Assembly (NCBI GenBank): GCA_003645735.1
Contig: QNBQ01000004.1
Coordinates: 1 to 16,768 of the forward strand
DNA length: 16,768 nt
Reading direction: 5' to 3'
Source: Candidatus Poribacteria bacterium
Lineage (GTDB): Bacteria > Poribacteria > WGA-4E > B28-G17
The notes beneath the pieces are model-generated. The model was given only the letters and a program-made list of their open reading frames with translations. It ran no database searches and had not been told where the DNA came from. Below, one piece after another: positions 6,996-15,680 of the stretch. Both the position numbers and the translations under genes were made by a program. Every line of letters begins with the position of its first letter. Within the stretch, counting starts at the first letter, position 1.

Positions 6996-7799
6996 ATGTT
7001 CGACGAGCGGATCGCCCTAGGCTTGCCATCGCTGGCGGGTTATACGATCCTTGAGGCGCTGAAGGCTGCTCGGCGACTGGGGTTCCAATCGGTGATGTCC
7101 CTTCCGGGCGGCCCTAACGCCCGCCACTCCCTGGGCGAGTTCCCCACCCTTCGCTTTTACGAAGCGGGCGAGCGTGAACGGCGAAGGCTCAGAGAGGAGC
7201 TGAGCCGGTTCAAGCGCATAACGATCCATCAAGCTTGGAACAGCGGTTGGAGGAGCTGGATCGATTGCGCCTCCTATTTCGGCGCGGAGCTGGTGACGGT
7301 TCACCACCCTCAGATGGGACTAAGGGAGGGAATCATGTATCTCCGAGAGATGGGGGATTACGCCGCTCGAGCGGGGATCAGGATAGGGGTGGAGAACGCG
7401 GGCGGGGGATATGAGGGGTATATCGCGTTGATAGAGGGGATCGATCACCCTGCCGTCGGAGCTACCCTGGATATCGGCCACTGCGCCTATTTCGAAGAGG
7501 TGAAATCGCTGCCATCCCTCAGGGCCAGAATCCGGAGGTTGAACGACCTGATCGAGGAGCTGGTGGGAAGGTTGGGGGGGAAGCTCTTTAACCTCCACCT
7601 CCACAACGTGCGGGCGTCCGATTGGAAGGATCACCGCTCCCTTCCCGACGGCGTGATAGACATCCCGAGGTTGGTGGACAGGCTGAAGGCGATCGGATAT
7701 AAAGGGCTGTTCGTGATAGAGCTGGAGGAGCCTGAAGCGGAAGCGAAAGCGGAGGAATCGGGGAGATACCTATCCGAGCTGCTGGGCCGGTCAACATGA
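6996..7799 (+). CDS. Sugar phosphate isomerase/epimerase-like TIM-barrel protein
   Basis: This 267-aa protein belongs to the xylose-isomerase-like/AP-endonuclease-2 TIM-barrel superfamily. Visible metal-ligand candidates at barrel strand ends are Glu133 (IGVENAGG), Asp159 (TLDIGHC, with His162), His201/His203 (NLHLHNVR) and Glu242 (FVIELEE); His at TVHHPQ may help. It resembles the upstream isomerase in fold but not closely in sequence, so it is probably not a recent duplicate. A role in isomerising or epimerising a sugar or inositol derivative is likely; the substrate cannot be named. The ATG at 6996 places the first barrel strand (RIALGLPS) at the N-terminus. No good ribosome binding site precedes it (TGAACAGAG), and an in-frame TGA lies six bases upstream, so translation may depend on readthrough or coupling from upstream. 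Its 3' end overlaps the convergent DUF488 gene by nine bases. Confidence 0.8.
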   Translation: MFDERIALGLPSLAGYTILEALKAARRLGFQSVMSLPGGPNARHSLGEFPTLRFYEAGERERRRLREELSRFKRITIHQAWNSGWRSWIDCASYFGAELVTVHHPQMGLREGIMYLREMGDYAARAGIRIGVENAGGGYEGYIALIEGIDHPAVGATLDIGHCAYFEEVKSLPSLRARIRRLNDLIEELVGRLGGKLFNLHLHNVRASDWKDHRSLPDGVIDIPRLVDRLKAIGYKGLFVIELEEPEAEAKAEESGRYLSELLGRST

Positions 7800-8366
7800 G
7801 CCCCGGTCTTCCTCCGGAGCGGGATAGATCACCCTGCCCGGCTCGATGATCCGGGCTATCTTAGTCAGCTTATGACGTCTTATCTGTCCGGGGCCGAGGA
7901 TGTGGATCACCTCGGCCCCCAGCGATGTGAGGGCGTCGGAGATGAGGAACCTGTGGCACCGGAAGTAGAGCGCCTCGGCGCACATCAGGGCCACCCTCTC
8001 CCTTTCGGCTAGGCTCAATATCTCCCTGAGCGCCGCCTGAAATTCATCGGTCAACATGCGATCGGCGTAGGCCCTGAAACCGGGGCTGCGGAGGCCGAGG
8101 TTAGGCGAGTCGGGGGATGGCCTGCCAAGCCTGCCTCCCATAACCTCCCCTCGCCAAAGGTATTTTATCCCGTTCTCGCTCAGGTTTCTTTCCAGCTCGG
8201 GGCGGTTGAAGTGGGGAAACTTCCTAGAGGAGGGGTATCGGCGCACATCGACCACCAGGGTGATCCCGTTTTCCCGCAACAGCCCTAGAAACTCCCCGAT
8301 CGACCTCGATGAGTGTCCTATGGTGTAGATCACCGGCTGTGTGTCATTCACGCCATTGGAGCCCAT
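7791..8366 (-). CDS. DUF488 family protein
   Basis: The 191-aa protein carries the DUF488 hallmarks: an opening IYTIGHSSRSIGEFLGLL strand-helix, VVDVRRYPSSRKFPHFN, and the cysteine motifs MCAEALYFRCHR followed by HIL. These are widespread small cytoplasmic proteins of unknown biochemical role; the conserved Cys and Arg residues suggest an active site, but no reaction is established that I can cite. An upstream in-frame ATG at 8408 would add 14 residues. I prefer the ATG at 8366 because it has GGAGAG about six bases upstream, while the upstream ATG has none, and because a promoter on this strand (TTGACA-N18-CAAAAT) would begin transcription near 8401, past the upstream ATG. It is transcribed divergently from the LamG gene and its end overlaps the isomerase gene convergently. 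Confidence 0.82.
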   Translation of the reverse strand: MGSNGVNDTQPVIYTIGHSSRSIGEFLGLLRENGITLVVDVRRYPSSRKFPHFNRPELERNLSENGIKYLWRGEVMGGRLGRPSPDSPNLGLRSPGFRAYADRMLTDEFQAALREILSLAERERVALMCAEALYFRCHRFLISDALTSLGAEVIHILGPGQIRRHKLTKIARIIEPGRVIYPAPEEDRGSC

Positions 8367-8406
8367 TACGCTCTCCACGCGATTACCATAAGCAAAGCCG
8401 CTTAAC

Positions 8407-8436
8407 ATTTTGAGATGAGCTCGCGGGAAATGTCAA
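8407..8436 (-). promoter_or_regulatory. Probable promoter of the DUF488 gene
   Basis: On the minus strand a perfect -35 hexamer TTGACA (8436 to 8431) is followed after 18 bases by CAAAAT (8412 to 8407), a 4/6 match to the -10 consensus. Transcription would begin near 8401. The -35 lies in one arm of an inverted repeat shared with the divergent LamG promoter. Confidence 0.45.
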
Positions 8437-8463
8437 GGGCCACCAGCCTCCGGTCGCCCTTGA
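8433..8463. repeat. 8-bp perfect inverted repeat spanning divergent -35 boxes
   Basis: TCAAGGGC (8433-8440) and GCCCTTGA (8456-8463) are exact reverse complements separated by 15 bases. Each arm overlaps the -35 element of one of the two divergent promoters. A further TCAAG (8471-8475) with CTTGA (8459-8463) makes a second, shorter inverted repeat, and CAAGCTTG (8472-8479) is palindromic. A dimeric regulator binding here could control both genes at once. Confidence 0.5.
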
Positions 8464-8489
8464 TTTCCGGTCAAGCTTGTGGTTAAAAT
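8460..8489 (+). promoter_or_regulatory. Probable promoter of the LamG gene
   Basis: TTGATT (8460-8465) and TAAAAT (8484-8489) are spaced by 18 bases, each matching the sigma70 consensus well (4/6 and 5/6). Transcription would begin near 8496, about 25 bases before the ATG at 8521, with GGAGG ahead of the start. The -10 context GTTAAAAT also occurs at the isomerase promoter near 5951. Confidence 0.55.
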
Positions 8490-8520
8490 AGGGTGGAAAA
8501 ACGCTTGTCGGAGGGGGATT

Positions 8521-9303
8521 ATGAGGGTTTCGGTATCGGTTGTGTTGACGCTTCTGTTAGTCTCAGGGGCGTGGGCGCTTAGGCCGGACGATCCGGCGCT
8601 GGTAGGGGTTTGGCTGTTCGACGAGGGGTCGGGGGATGTCGTCAAGGACTCGTCGGGAAACGAAAACCATGGGAGGTTCAACGGGCCGTTTGAGTGGACG
8701 GAGGGGAAGTTCGGGAAGGCGGTGCTTTGCAAAACAACCGGCAGCATCGACGTGCCGCCATCCCCGAGCCTCGACAGCATCAGGGACGCCCTCACGATAG
8801 CCGGCTGGTTCAGGGTCGATGGCCCCTCTGACACGGGCCCGAGGCGCCAGGGGGCTTATCTGCTTGAGGACCAGTCCAACGTCGAGCCGGTTCCCGACGG
8901 CTGGTCCTTCAGAATCTGGACCGATAGGGGCCTCTCGCCCGGGTTCTACGGGACGACCGAGCTGAAACAGGGGCAGTGGTATCACATAGCGGGGGTTTAC
9001 GACGGAGAGACGATGAAGCTCTACATCGACGGCGTCCCGGAGCCGAAGGCCCTCACCGATCAGGGTGCCGATTGGGACGCTAAGTGGAGCGGCAAGATCC
9101 AGGTGCCGGCCAACCCCTTCCAGCTGAAATACGGCCCCGAGCCGTTCACGGGAGCTATGGACGAAATCTTCCTCTTCTCCAGGGCGCTGAGCGAGGATGA
9201 GATTAAAGAGCTGATGAAGGGGTGGCAGAGCCTGCTGGGAGTTGCCCCCAGGCCGAACATGCTGGCCGTCACGTGGGGGAGGATGAAGACGATGACGCGG
9301 TGA
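8521..9303 (+). CDS. Secreted LamG (concanavalin A-like) domain protein
   Basis: The 260-aa protein opens with a signal peptide (MRVSVSVVLTLLLVSGAWA, cleaved near residue 19-20). One LamG/laminin-G-like lectin fold follows (about 25-235): VGVWLFDEGSGDVVKDSSGN is the usual first strand pair, then LTIAGWFRVD, GQWYHIAGVYDGETMKLYIDG, and GAMDEIFLFSRALSEDEIKELM. Such domains are exported jelly-roll folds that bind carbohydrate or other ligands; no enzyme domain is attached. The tail (APRPNMLAVTWGRMK) recalls C-terminal ends I associate with LamG proteins of Poribacteria, but that is memory only. I chose the ATG at 8521 because GGAGGGGG precedes it and the signal peptide starts there; the frame extends upstream to 8479 without a plausible start context. 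The last 35 bases overlap the convergent gene on the other strand. Confidence 0.85.
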   Translation: MRVSVSVVLTLLLVSGAWALRPDDPALVGVWLFDEGSGDVVKDSSGNENHGRFNGPFEWTEGKFGKAVLCKTTGSIDVPPSPSLDSIRDALTIAGWFRVDGPSDTGPRRQGAYLLEDQSNVEPVPDGWSFRIWTDRGLSPGFYGTTELKQGQWYHIAGVYDGETMKLYIDGVPEPKALTDQGADWDAKWSGKIQVPANPFQLKYGPEPFTGAMDEIFLFSRALSEDEIKELMKGWQSLLGVAPRPNMLAVTWGRMKTMTR

Positions 9304-10075
9304 GCCGCTTCTCCTCCTCGATCAGCCGACCGAGCCTCTCTAGCAGAAGCTCCCTCTTGCGGTCGATGAACAGATCGACGATCAGGACCAGATCGGAGAT
9401 GAACGCCTTGATCGACCTGACCAGCTCTGAAAGCGCCTCGTCCGTCAGCCCCAACTCCTTCGGATCGCGGTTTATCTTCGCCTTGAGGATCATCGGGGCT
9501 ATAGGCTCAAGGGGAAGCTGGGCTATCCCCTCCAGCTTCCCCGCCCATCCCCTCAAGCCCTCCATCAGCCTCAGCTCGTAATTCAGAAACCCATCGACCG
9601 AACCCCACGCCTTTCTGACGGGATGAACCAGCTTCGAAGGATCATCCAGAACCTCGCCCGGCTCCAGCTCGTTCTCGGAGCAGTATTCGGCTATCGCCTC
9701 CATATACCGCCTGTATCTCGAGGACACCTCCCGGAGCCAGCCCAAATGCTCCTCGGACAGCTTGAACCTGACGATCCCGAAATCGAACCCCTTCCCTATA
9801 AGCATCCCCCCGAAGATATCGATCAGGCTGTTCTTCCTCAAGACCCTTAAGATCCTGCTTATGGCCTCCGATCTTTTCACCTCAGCGAAAAACCTCTCCC
9901 CGGGGGCGAACCTCAGGTGATCGAGGAGCATCAGGCCGCCGCAGATGAGGTAAAGCGTGGATCTCCCCCTCAGCTTATCCCTGAGGAGAGGGGCGATCGA
10001 GGAGAAGACCCTTTCGTTCTCCTCGAACTGGCGGGCCAATATGGCCTCTTTGACCTTTTCGATCGTGACCTTCAT
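9269..10075 (-). CDS. Unrecognised helical protein (268 aa)
   Basis: I do not recognise this protein. It is predicted largely alpha-helical and charged, without a signal peptide or clear membrane helix. The most hydrophobic segments are LYLICGGLMLLDHL (about 41-54) and LVLIVDLFID (about 230-239). A mid region (SRYRRYMEAIAEYCSENELEPGEVL) is strongly amphipathic. The end is low-complexity (SSSSSSPT), encoded where the gene overlaps the convergent LamG gene by 35 bases. It starts four bases after the stop of the DUF6785-type membrane protein gene, with GAGGGG adjoining the ATG, so it is probably translated together with that protein and may be its partner. Codon use resembles its neighbours, which argues for a real gene. 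It is the last gene of the long minus-strand operon. Confidence 0.65.
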   Translation of the reverse strand: MKVTIEKVKEAILARQFEENERVFSSIAPLLRDKLRGRSTLYLICGGLMLLDHLRFAPGERFFAEVKRSEAISRILRVLRKNSLIDIFGGMLIGKGFDFGIVRFKLSEEHLGWLREVSSRYRRYMEAIAEYCSENELEPGEVLDDPSKLVHPVRKAWGSVDGFLNYELRLMEGLRGWAGKLEGIAQLPLEPIAPMILKAKINRDPKELGLTDEALSELVRSIKAFISDLVLIVDLFIDRKRELLLERLGRLIEEEKRLTASSSSSSPT

Positions 10076-10091
10076 CCCCTCAGTAGAGGAA
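10076..10091 (-). promoter_or_regulatory. Small junction hairpin over stop codon and ribosome binding site
   Basis: On the minus strand, TTCCTC-TACT-GAGGGG folds into a four-base-pair stem (CCTC/GAGG) extended by two G-U pairs. It contains the end and stop codon of the membrane protein gene and the GAGGGG that precedes the ATG at 10075. The stem is short, so the call is weak by itself. Confidence 0.3.
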
Positions 10092-11981
10092 CCTATACAT
10101 CGGCCTTTCGATCGTTATCCCGATCAGAGCCCATATGCTTCCGATTATGAACTCGCCGAGGATCAGCCCCAGGAAGAAGGGGATGGCCTTCCTATGGGTT
10201 TTAAGCCCGCCGAACTTGAGCAGCGACCATTTGATTATCGAGCTGACGAAGATCGAAAACCAAAAGACGTTCATCGACCAGCTGCTTGAGATAGCGAACC
10301 CCGCCGGGTGGAACGGCCACCAGAATATCCTCATCCTCATGATCATCAGGAAGAAGGTTATCCCCATCCCGATCAACATCGCGATCGTCCCCGGCCTGTT
10401 CGGCTGGCGGGGGTTGACCAGCCAGCTCTGAAGCCTGTTGAACGCCTCCCACGCGAACCAGGCCCTCCCCCCCTCGATGTAGGAGATATGCAGGTAGGCC
10501 CAGAAGGTGGTGAGTATCCCGAAAAGCATCGCTATGCTCATCGCGAGGAAAAGCCTTCTGTTATCTATGCCGGTTCTCTCGGCCAGCTTGAACCCCTCGA
10601 GCTGATGGGGCATCGGATGGCCGCGATAGGCCCGGTTGAAGGAATAGTAGTAGGTCATGACGGTGAGGTTCTGGGGGCCGAGCTTTCTGGTGCCGAATAT
10701 CTTGGGCATGGTCGAGTCAGGCCCCAAAAAATGCAGGTCATGGACGGGCGACCCCAGCTCCGCCCTCATCCGCGTCACCGCTATGGCGATCATGTAGTAG
10801 ATCAGGAAGAAGAGGACGATAACCCAGCTCGACATCCCCGCCAGCTTGCTGTAGGTGAAGAGGAAGCCGAAGGAGAGCAGCAGCCCGACGACCGCCCACC
10901 TGTAGGGGAGCGGCTCCTTGGAGTCGTCGATCGACGGGTCGCCCGTGAAGATCTTCTTGGCGACGTTCAAGAGGTGTCTCCTCGTGGCGATCAGGGCCAG
11001 TATACACAGGCCTAGATACGCCCCGAACGACTGCTCATCTATGAACGGGAAGCCGGGCATGCTCCTGACCCCCAGCGCCGCCCCGACGATCCGCTCGACC
11101 TTCCAGAAGATGTAGAAGAACCAGCACGAAAAGGCCAAATCCAGCGGTATGAAGAAGGCCAGGCCGACGGCGAACGGGAAGAGGGCGATCGGCGTCCAGC
11201 CTATGGCGTTCCAGGGCTTTGTGGTGAAATAAGGTCTGATGTCGTAAAGCTTTCCGCCCAGACTGGGGACGGAGGGGTAGAGGAAGTTGAGGCCGTTTAT
11301 GATGTCGATCGCGGCCGCTATCCCGAACCCCAGCCACAGCGCCCTGCTCCTCAGGGCGCCCGTCGCCCCCCCTCCGCGCGTCATCTCCAGGGGGAGCTGG
11401 ATTATCGGGTAGCTGAGCTTCTCGTGCTCCGTCCACTGCTTCCTGACTATCACGTTTATGCACAACATCAGGAAGGTCAGGGCGAAGAAGAAGCCGGTCC
11501 ACGAGAGCGTCGGGACGATCCACCCCCTGATATGCTCCCAGGTGTAGAGGGTCGATTCGCCCCTGTAAAAGTCGGCCAGGAACTCCTTGTCCTTGACGGC
11601 GAACCAGTCGGGCACATACCTGTGGAACAGCTCGGCCCACTCGTTCTCAGGGGTGGCATACCAGAAGGCGTGGGGGATCATCGGGATGAGAACCCTCAGC
11701 ATGTCGTGGCCGGCCAACGAGGAGGCCAGCGACAGCATCACATAGACCGTGAGGATCTCCCCCTGTGAAAGCGCGTGTTTGGGCGCCAGCTTCAAAAGCA
11801 GCAGGTTGAAGAGCGTCAGCCAGAATATGCAGAAGATGACGTTGAAGTAAAGCGAGACGGTCGTCGGATACCCCTGCCCAACCGAATCGGTTATCCAGTA
11901 GGTGTTGAACGGAATGAGCAGCAGGCCGATCAGTATCGCGCGGAAGGTAGCCCCCTTGTTGGTCGGCGGAAGCCGCTTCAC
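10080..11981 (-). CDS. DUF6785/DUF6784-type polytopic membrane protein
   Basis: The 633-aa protein has about 13 membrane helices, from FRAILIGLLLIPFNTYW near the N-terminus to the final LGLILGEFIIGSIWALIGI. Between helices it carries RMRAELGSPVHDLHFLGP, FNRAYRGHPMPHQLEGFKLAE and HEKLSYPIIQLPLEM, stretches I associate with the DUF6785 (N-terminal) and DUF6784 (C-terminal) families common in Poribacteria and Planctomycetes. These are distantly like oligopeptide transporters, so transport is a reasonable guess, but no substrate is known. The GTG at 11981 is the first start after an in-frame TAG and has GAGGTAGGG upstream. It begins 11 bases after hslU ends, so it probably shares the HslVU transcript. 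No ATP-binding partner is present. Confidence 0.8.
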   Translation of the reverse strand: MKRLPPTNKGATFRAILIGLLLIPFNTYWITDSVGQGYPTTVSLYFNVIFCIFWLTLFNLLLLKLAPKHALSQGEILTVYVMLSLASSLAGHDMLRVLIPMIPHAFWYATPENEWAELFHRYVPDWFAVKDKEFLADFYRGESTLYTWEHIRGWIVPTLSWTGFFFALTFLMLCINVIVRKQWTEHEKLSYPIIQLPLEMTRGGGATGALRSRALWLGFGIAAAIDIINGLNFLYPSVPSLGGKLYDIRPYFTTKPWNAIGWTPIALFPFAVGLAFFIPLDLAFSCWFFYIFWKVERIVGAALGVRSMPGFPFIDEQSFGAYLGLCILALIATRRHLLNVAKKIFTGDPSIDDSKEPLPYRWAVVGLLLSFGFLFTYSKLAGMSSWVIVLFFLIYYMIAIAVTRMRAELGSPVHDLHFLGPDSTMPKIFGTRKLGPQNLTVMTYYYSFNRAYRGHPMPHQLEGFKLAERTGIDNRRLFLAMSIAMLFGILTTFWAYLHISYIEGGRAWFAWEAFNRLQSWLVNPRQPNRPGTIAMLIGMGITFFLMIMRMRIFWWPFHPAGFAISSSWSMNVFWFSIFVSSIIKWSLLKFGGLKTHRKAIPFFLGLILGEFIIGSIWALIGITIERPMYRFLY

Positions 11982-11992
11982 CTCGCCCTACC

Positions 11993-13402
<1,410 letters not shown>

Positions 13403-13417
13403 CCCTCCTTTTCGATA

Positions 13418-13442
13418 GCCGGCGGCTTTTCATTCCGCCGGC
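13418..13442 (-). promoter_or_regulatory. Intercistronic hairpin between hslV and hslU
   Basis: GCCGGCGG and CCGCCGGC form a perfect 8-bp, all G-C stem (13418-13425 with 13435-13442) around a nine-base loop that contains the TGA stop codon of hslV. The hslU ribosome binding site follows 10-15 bases further on. There is no T-run, so it is not an ordinary terminator; it could stabilise the mRNA end or tune hslU translation relative to hslV. Confidence 0.6.
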
Positions 13443-13969
13443 AGCGATTCGACCGTTATGTTGCCGTTTGTGTAGATGCAGATCTGTGAGGTTATCTCCA
13501 AAGCCTTTCTGACGATCTGGGAAGCGGTCAGGTCGGAGTATTCGATCAGCGCCCTGGCGGCCGCCATGGCCATCGGCGCCCCCGACCCTATGGCCAGCAG
13601 GTTATCATCCGGCGCTATGAGATCGCCCGTGCCCGAGATCAGGAACATATGCCTCGAATCGACGGCTATCATAGAGGCGTCCAGCCTCCTCAGAACCTTA
13701 TCGGTCCTCCAATCCCTCGCAAGCTCCACCGCCGCCCTATATAGATCCCCGCTGAACCGCTCCAGCTTCGACTCCAACATCTCGAAGAGCGAGAGGGCGT
13801 CGGCAGCTGCGCCGGCGAAGCCTATGAGGACCTTACCGCCGTAAAGCCTCCTGACCTTGGCCGCCTTGTGCTTGACGATCGTCTCCCCCAGCGTCACCTG
13901 CCCGTCCCCGCCCAACGCCACCTCCCCTCTATGTCTGACGGCCAGGATCGTCGTCGATCTGAGCTTCAT
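13430..13969 (-). CDS. hslV: HslV, peptidase subunit of the HslUV protease
   Basis: HslV is the threonine peptidase that forms the double-ring core degrading proteins unfolded by HslU. The protein is 179 residues, close to the usual ~175. The N-terminus reads [12 protein letters not shown]: the catalytic Thr is Thr6, exposed after removal of a five-residue leader, whereas in E. coli only Met is removed. Further family marks are GGDGQVTLG (20-28), the Lys-rich [22 protein letters not shown] (50-58), [31 protein letters not shown] and [12 protein letters not shown]. The ATG at 13969 is preceded by GGGGGAG nine bases upstream, inside a hairpin that also covers the stop of the upstream membrane protein gene. 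hslU follows directly, the usual order for this pair. Confidence 0.97.
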   Translation of the reverse strand: MKLRSTTILAVRHRGEVALGGDGQVTLGETIVKHKAAKVRRLYGGKVLIGFAGAAADALSLFEMLESKLERFSGDLYRAAVELARDWRTDKVLRRLDASMIAVDSRHMFLISGTGDLIAPDDNLLAIGSGAPMAMAAARALIEYSDLTASQIVRKALEITSQICIYTNGNITVESLPAE

Positions 13970-13979
13970 CTCACATCAC

Positions 13980-13997
13980 TCCCCCTTCAAAGGGGGA
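13980..13997 (-). promoter_or_regulatory. Hairpin covering hslV ribosome binding site
   Basis: On the minus strand TCCCCCTT pairs with AAGGGGGA (8 bp including closing A-T pairs; realistically about 6-7 pairs with a TGAA-like loop). The loop holds the TGA stop of the upstream 7-TM gene, and the 3' arm is the GGGGGA of the hslV ribosome binding site. Ribosomes finishing the upstream gene would open it, so it may couple hslV translation to the upstream gene. Confidence 0.55.
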
Positions 13998-14658
13998 TCG
14001 GCATGATTTTGAAGAAAAAGATGTAGCAGGCCAGCTGAATCGCCGATATCGCCACCCCACACCTTATCGCCCCTATGATCCGGTGCTGAACCACGTAAGG
14101 GGCGGTGAAGGGGACGAAGAAGTTGGCCAGCGCCGTGTAAAGCGGCGTGTGGGCTATAAACGGCCTGGGCGCCCTGCTTATGTTCCAAACCCATATCCTC
14201 CCCGCGCTGCCCAGCTCGCTCAGCCCGATCGTCGAGGCGAAGGCCAAAGCCCCTATGATCAGCGCCGGGATGTAAAACCGGCCCGTGAACTCCCTCATCC
14301 TCAGGTAGAGGTAGATCCCGATCTCTATCATCAGCGCCCAGGTCAGCACGACGCTCAGCGGCGTCGAGAAAACCGGCACGTCCCTCCTCAGATAGCTCAG
14401 AACCATCACCATCCTCACGAACAGCCTGTCCACTATTGAATAGATCAGCGCGCCTCCGATCGCCGCTATAACGCCGTGCTTCAGGTAGCCGGGCCCGTCC
14501 CACCTCAGGGCGGCCAGCGTCAGGACGGCGGCCGAGATCGCCAAGTTCAGGTAGAGCCACCCTATCCAGACGACCAGAGCGTTGACGGAGAACCAGAGGA
14601 AGGTCGATATGAAGGCGGCCATCACCGCCCAATCGGCCCGCCTCAGCTCCAAGCTCAC
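13987..14658 (-). CDS. Seven-helix membrane protein of unknown function
   Basis: The 223-aa protein has about seven membrane helices: near residues 12-32, 34-53, 61-82, 99-121, 132-153, 170-192 and 196-217. The segment IWVWNISRAPRPFIAHTPLYTALANFFVPF between helices 5 and 6 loosely recalls carotenoid-synthesis-type (CruF-like) membrane proteins and DUF6989, but the resemblance is too weak to assign a role. A second long frame covers the same bases but encodes a charged, low-complexity sequence, so the hydrophobic frame is the gene. The GTG start at 14658 overlaps the alcohol dehydrogenase stop by four bases (GTGA) and has GGAGG six to seven bases upstream. hslV starts 17 bases after it ends, so all appear co-transcribed. 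Confidence 0.72.
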   Translation of the reverse strand: MSLELRRADWAVMAAFISTFLWFSVNALVVWIGWLYLNLAISAAVLTLAALRWDGPGYLKHGVIAAIGGALIYSIVDRLFVRMVMVLSYLRRDVPVFSTPLSVVLTWALMIEIGIYLYLRMREFTGRFYIPALIIGALAFASTIGLSELGSAGRIWVWNISRAPRPFIAHTPLYTALANFFVPFTAPYVVQHRIIGAIRCGVAISAIQLACYIFFFKIMPIPL

Positions 14659-15677
14659 CCCGCACCTCCCCCCGTTATCATGACCTTCATCGGATTGGGA
14701 TCCTCCCTCTTCAGCCGGAACGCCTCCTCAAACCGCTCGAGCGGGAACCTGTGGGAGATCAGCGGCTCGACCTTCACCCTGCCCGATCTTATCAGCTCCA
14801 CGGCCCGGGAGGCCGTGTATAGCAGCGAGAAGCTGCCGTATATCTTCAGCTCACGCTTGTAAACCTCGTAGGGCGAGATCGATATCCTGGAATCAGGGGG
14901 GCAGACGCCGAAGAAGAGCAGCTTTCCCCTGTCGGCTACGTATCTGAACATCGACTCCACGACCTTCGGGTTGCCCGTCGCGTCCACAACCAGATCAAAC
15001 CCCTCCGGCCTTATCTCCTTGAGCCTTCCGTCCATATCATCGTCGGCCAACACCGTGTAAGTAGCGCCCAGCTCCTCGGCTATCTTGAGCTTGTGCTCCA
15101 TCAGGTCGACCACCGTGACGGTCGAAAGCCCGGCGTTCAGGTAGAGCTGCATGTTTATCAGGCCTATAGGCCCCGCGCCGAATATGAGGCCGTGGCCGCC
15201 CGGCTTGAGGGGGGCGATCTGGTTGAGGCCGTGGACCGCGCACCCCACCGGCTCGACCATCGCCCCCTCCTCCCACGACAGCCCCTCTATCCCGTAGAGG
15301 TTCGACTCCTTAACCGCGACGTATTCGGCGAACCCGCCGCTCAGATGTATCCCATACGCTTTCAAGTTGTGACAGAAATTCTCCTCATGTGACCTGCAGG
15401 CCGGGCAGCTGTGGCAGTAGATGCAGGGGTCGACCGCCACCCTGTCGCCAACTTTGAACCGCCTCACTTCCCTCCCGACCTCCACCACCTCGCCCGAAAA
15501 CTCGTGTCCGGGTATGACGGGGTAGGTGGCGATGAACTCGCCCAGGAAGATGTGTATATCGGTGGCGCAGATCCCGGAGGCCTTCACCTCCAGGACGACC
15601 TCGTCCGGCGCCGGCTTCGGATCCGGCACCTCCCTGATCTCCAGCCTGCCCGGCTCCGGAAACACGACCGCTTTCAT
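14655..15677 (-). CDS. Zinc-dependent alcohol/polyol dehydrogenase (MDR family)
   Basis: This 340-aa cytoplasmic enzyme is a medium-chain dehydrogenase that should oxidise an alcohol or polyol with a nicotinamide cofactor. Catalytic zinc ligands are Cys37 (GICATD), His58-Glu59 (GHEF) and probably Glu142 (VEPVGCAVHG). The structural zinc set Cys88, Cys91, Cys94 and Cys102 follows the C-x2-C-x2-C-x7-C pattern. The Rossmann motif is GAGPIG (167-172), and Asp191 at the end of the second strand (TVVDLMEHK) favours NAD over NADP. The sequence resembles sorbitol, threonine or galactitol dehydrogenases; the substrate cannot be chosen. The ATG at 15677 has AAGGTGAG a few bases upstream and lies three bases after the phosphoesterase stop. 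Two sugar isomerase genes elsewhere in the window hint at polyol metabolism, without proof of a link. Confidence 0.92.
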   Translation of the reverse strand: MKAVVFPEPGRLEIREVPDPKPAPDEVVLEVKASGICATDIHIFLGEFIATYPVIPGHEFSGEVVEVGREVRRFKVGDRVAVDPCIYCHSCPACRSHEENFCHNLKAYGIHLSGGFAEYVAVKESNLYGIEGLSWEEGAMVEPVGCAVHGLNQIAPLKPGGHGLIFGAGPIGLINMQLYLNAGLSTVTVVDLMEHKLKIAEELGATYTVLADDDMDGRLKEIRPEGFDLVVDATGNPKVVESMFRYVADRGKLLFFGVCPPDSRISISPYEVYKRELKIYGSFSLLYTASRAVELIRSGRVKVEPLISHRFPLERFEEAFRLKREDPNPMKVMITGGGAG

Positions 15678-15680
15678 GGC

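Noticed and set aside
5993..7799. The two TIM-barrel genes as a tandem duplication
   Set aside because: They share fold and metal-ligand order but little sequence, with different motifs around each ligand.
13418..13442. hslV-hslU hairpin as an intrinsic terminator
   Set aside because: It is strong and GC-rich but is followed by TATCGAAAAGG, not a T-run, and hslU needs the same transcript.
13976..14665. Alternative minus-strand frame over the 7-TM gene
   Set aside because: It encodes a Gly/Arg/Asp-rich sequence; the other frame gives seven clean membrane helices, a GTGA overlap and a ribosome binding site.
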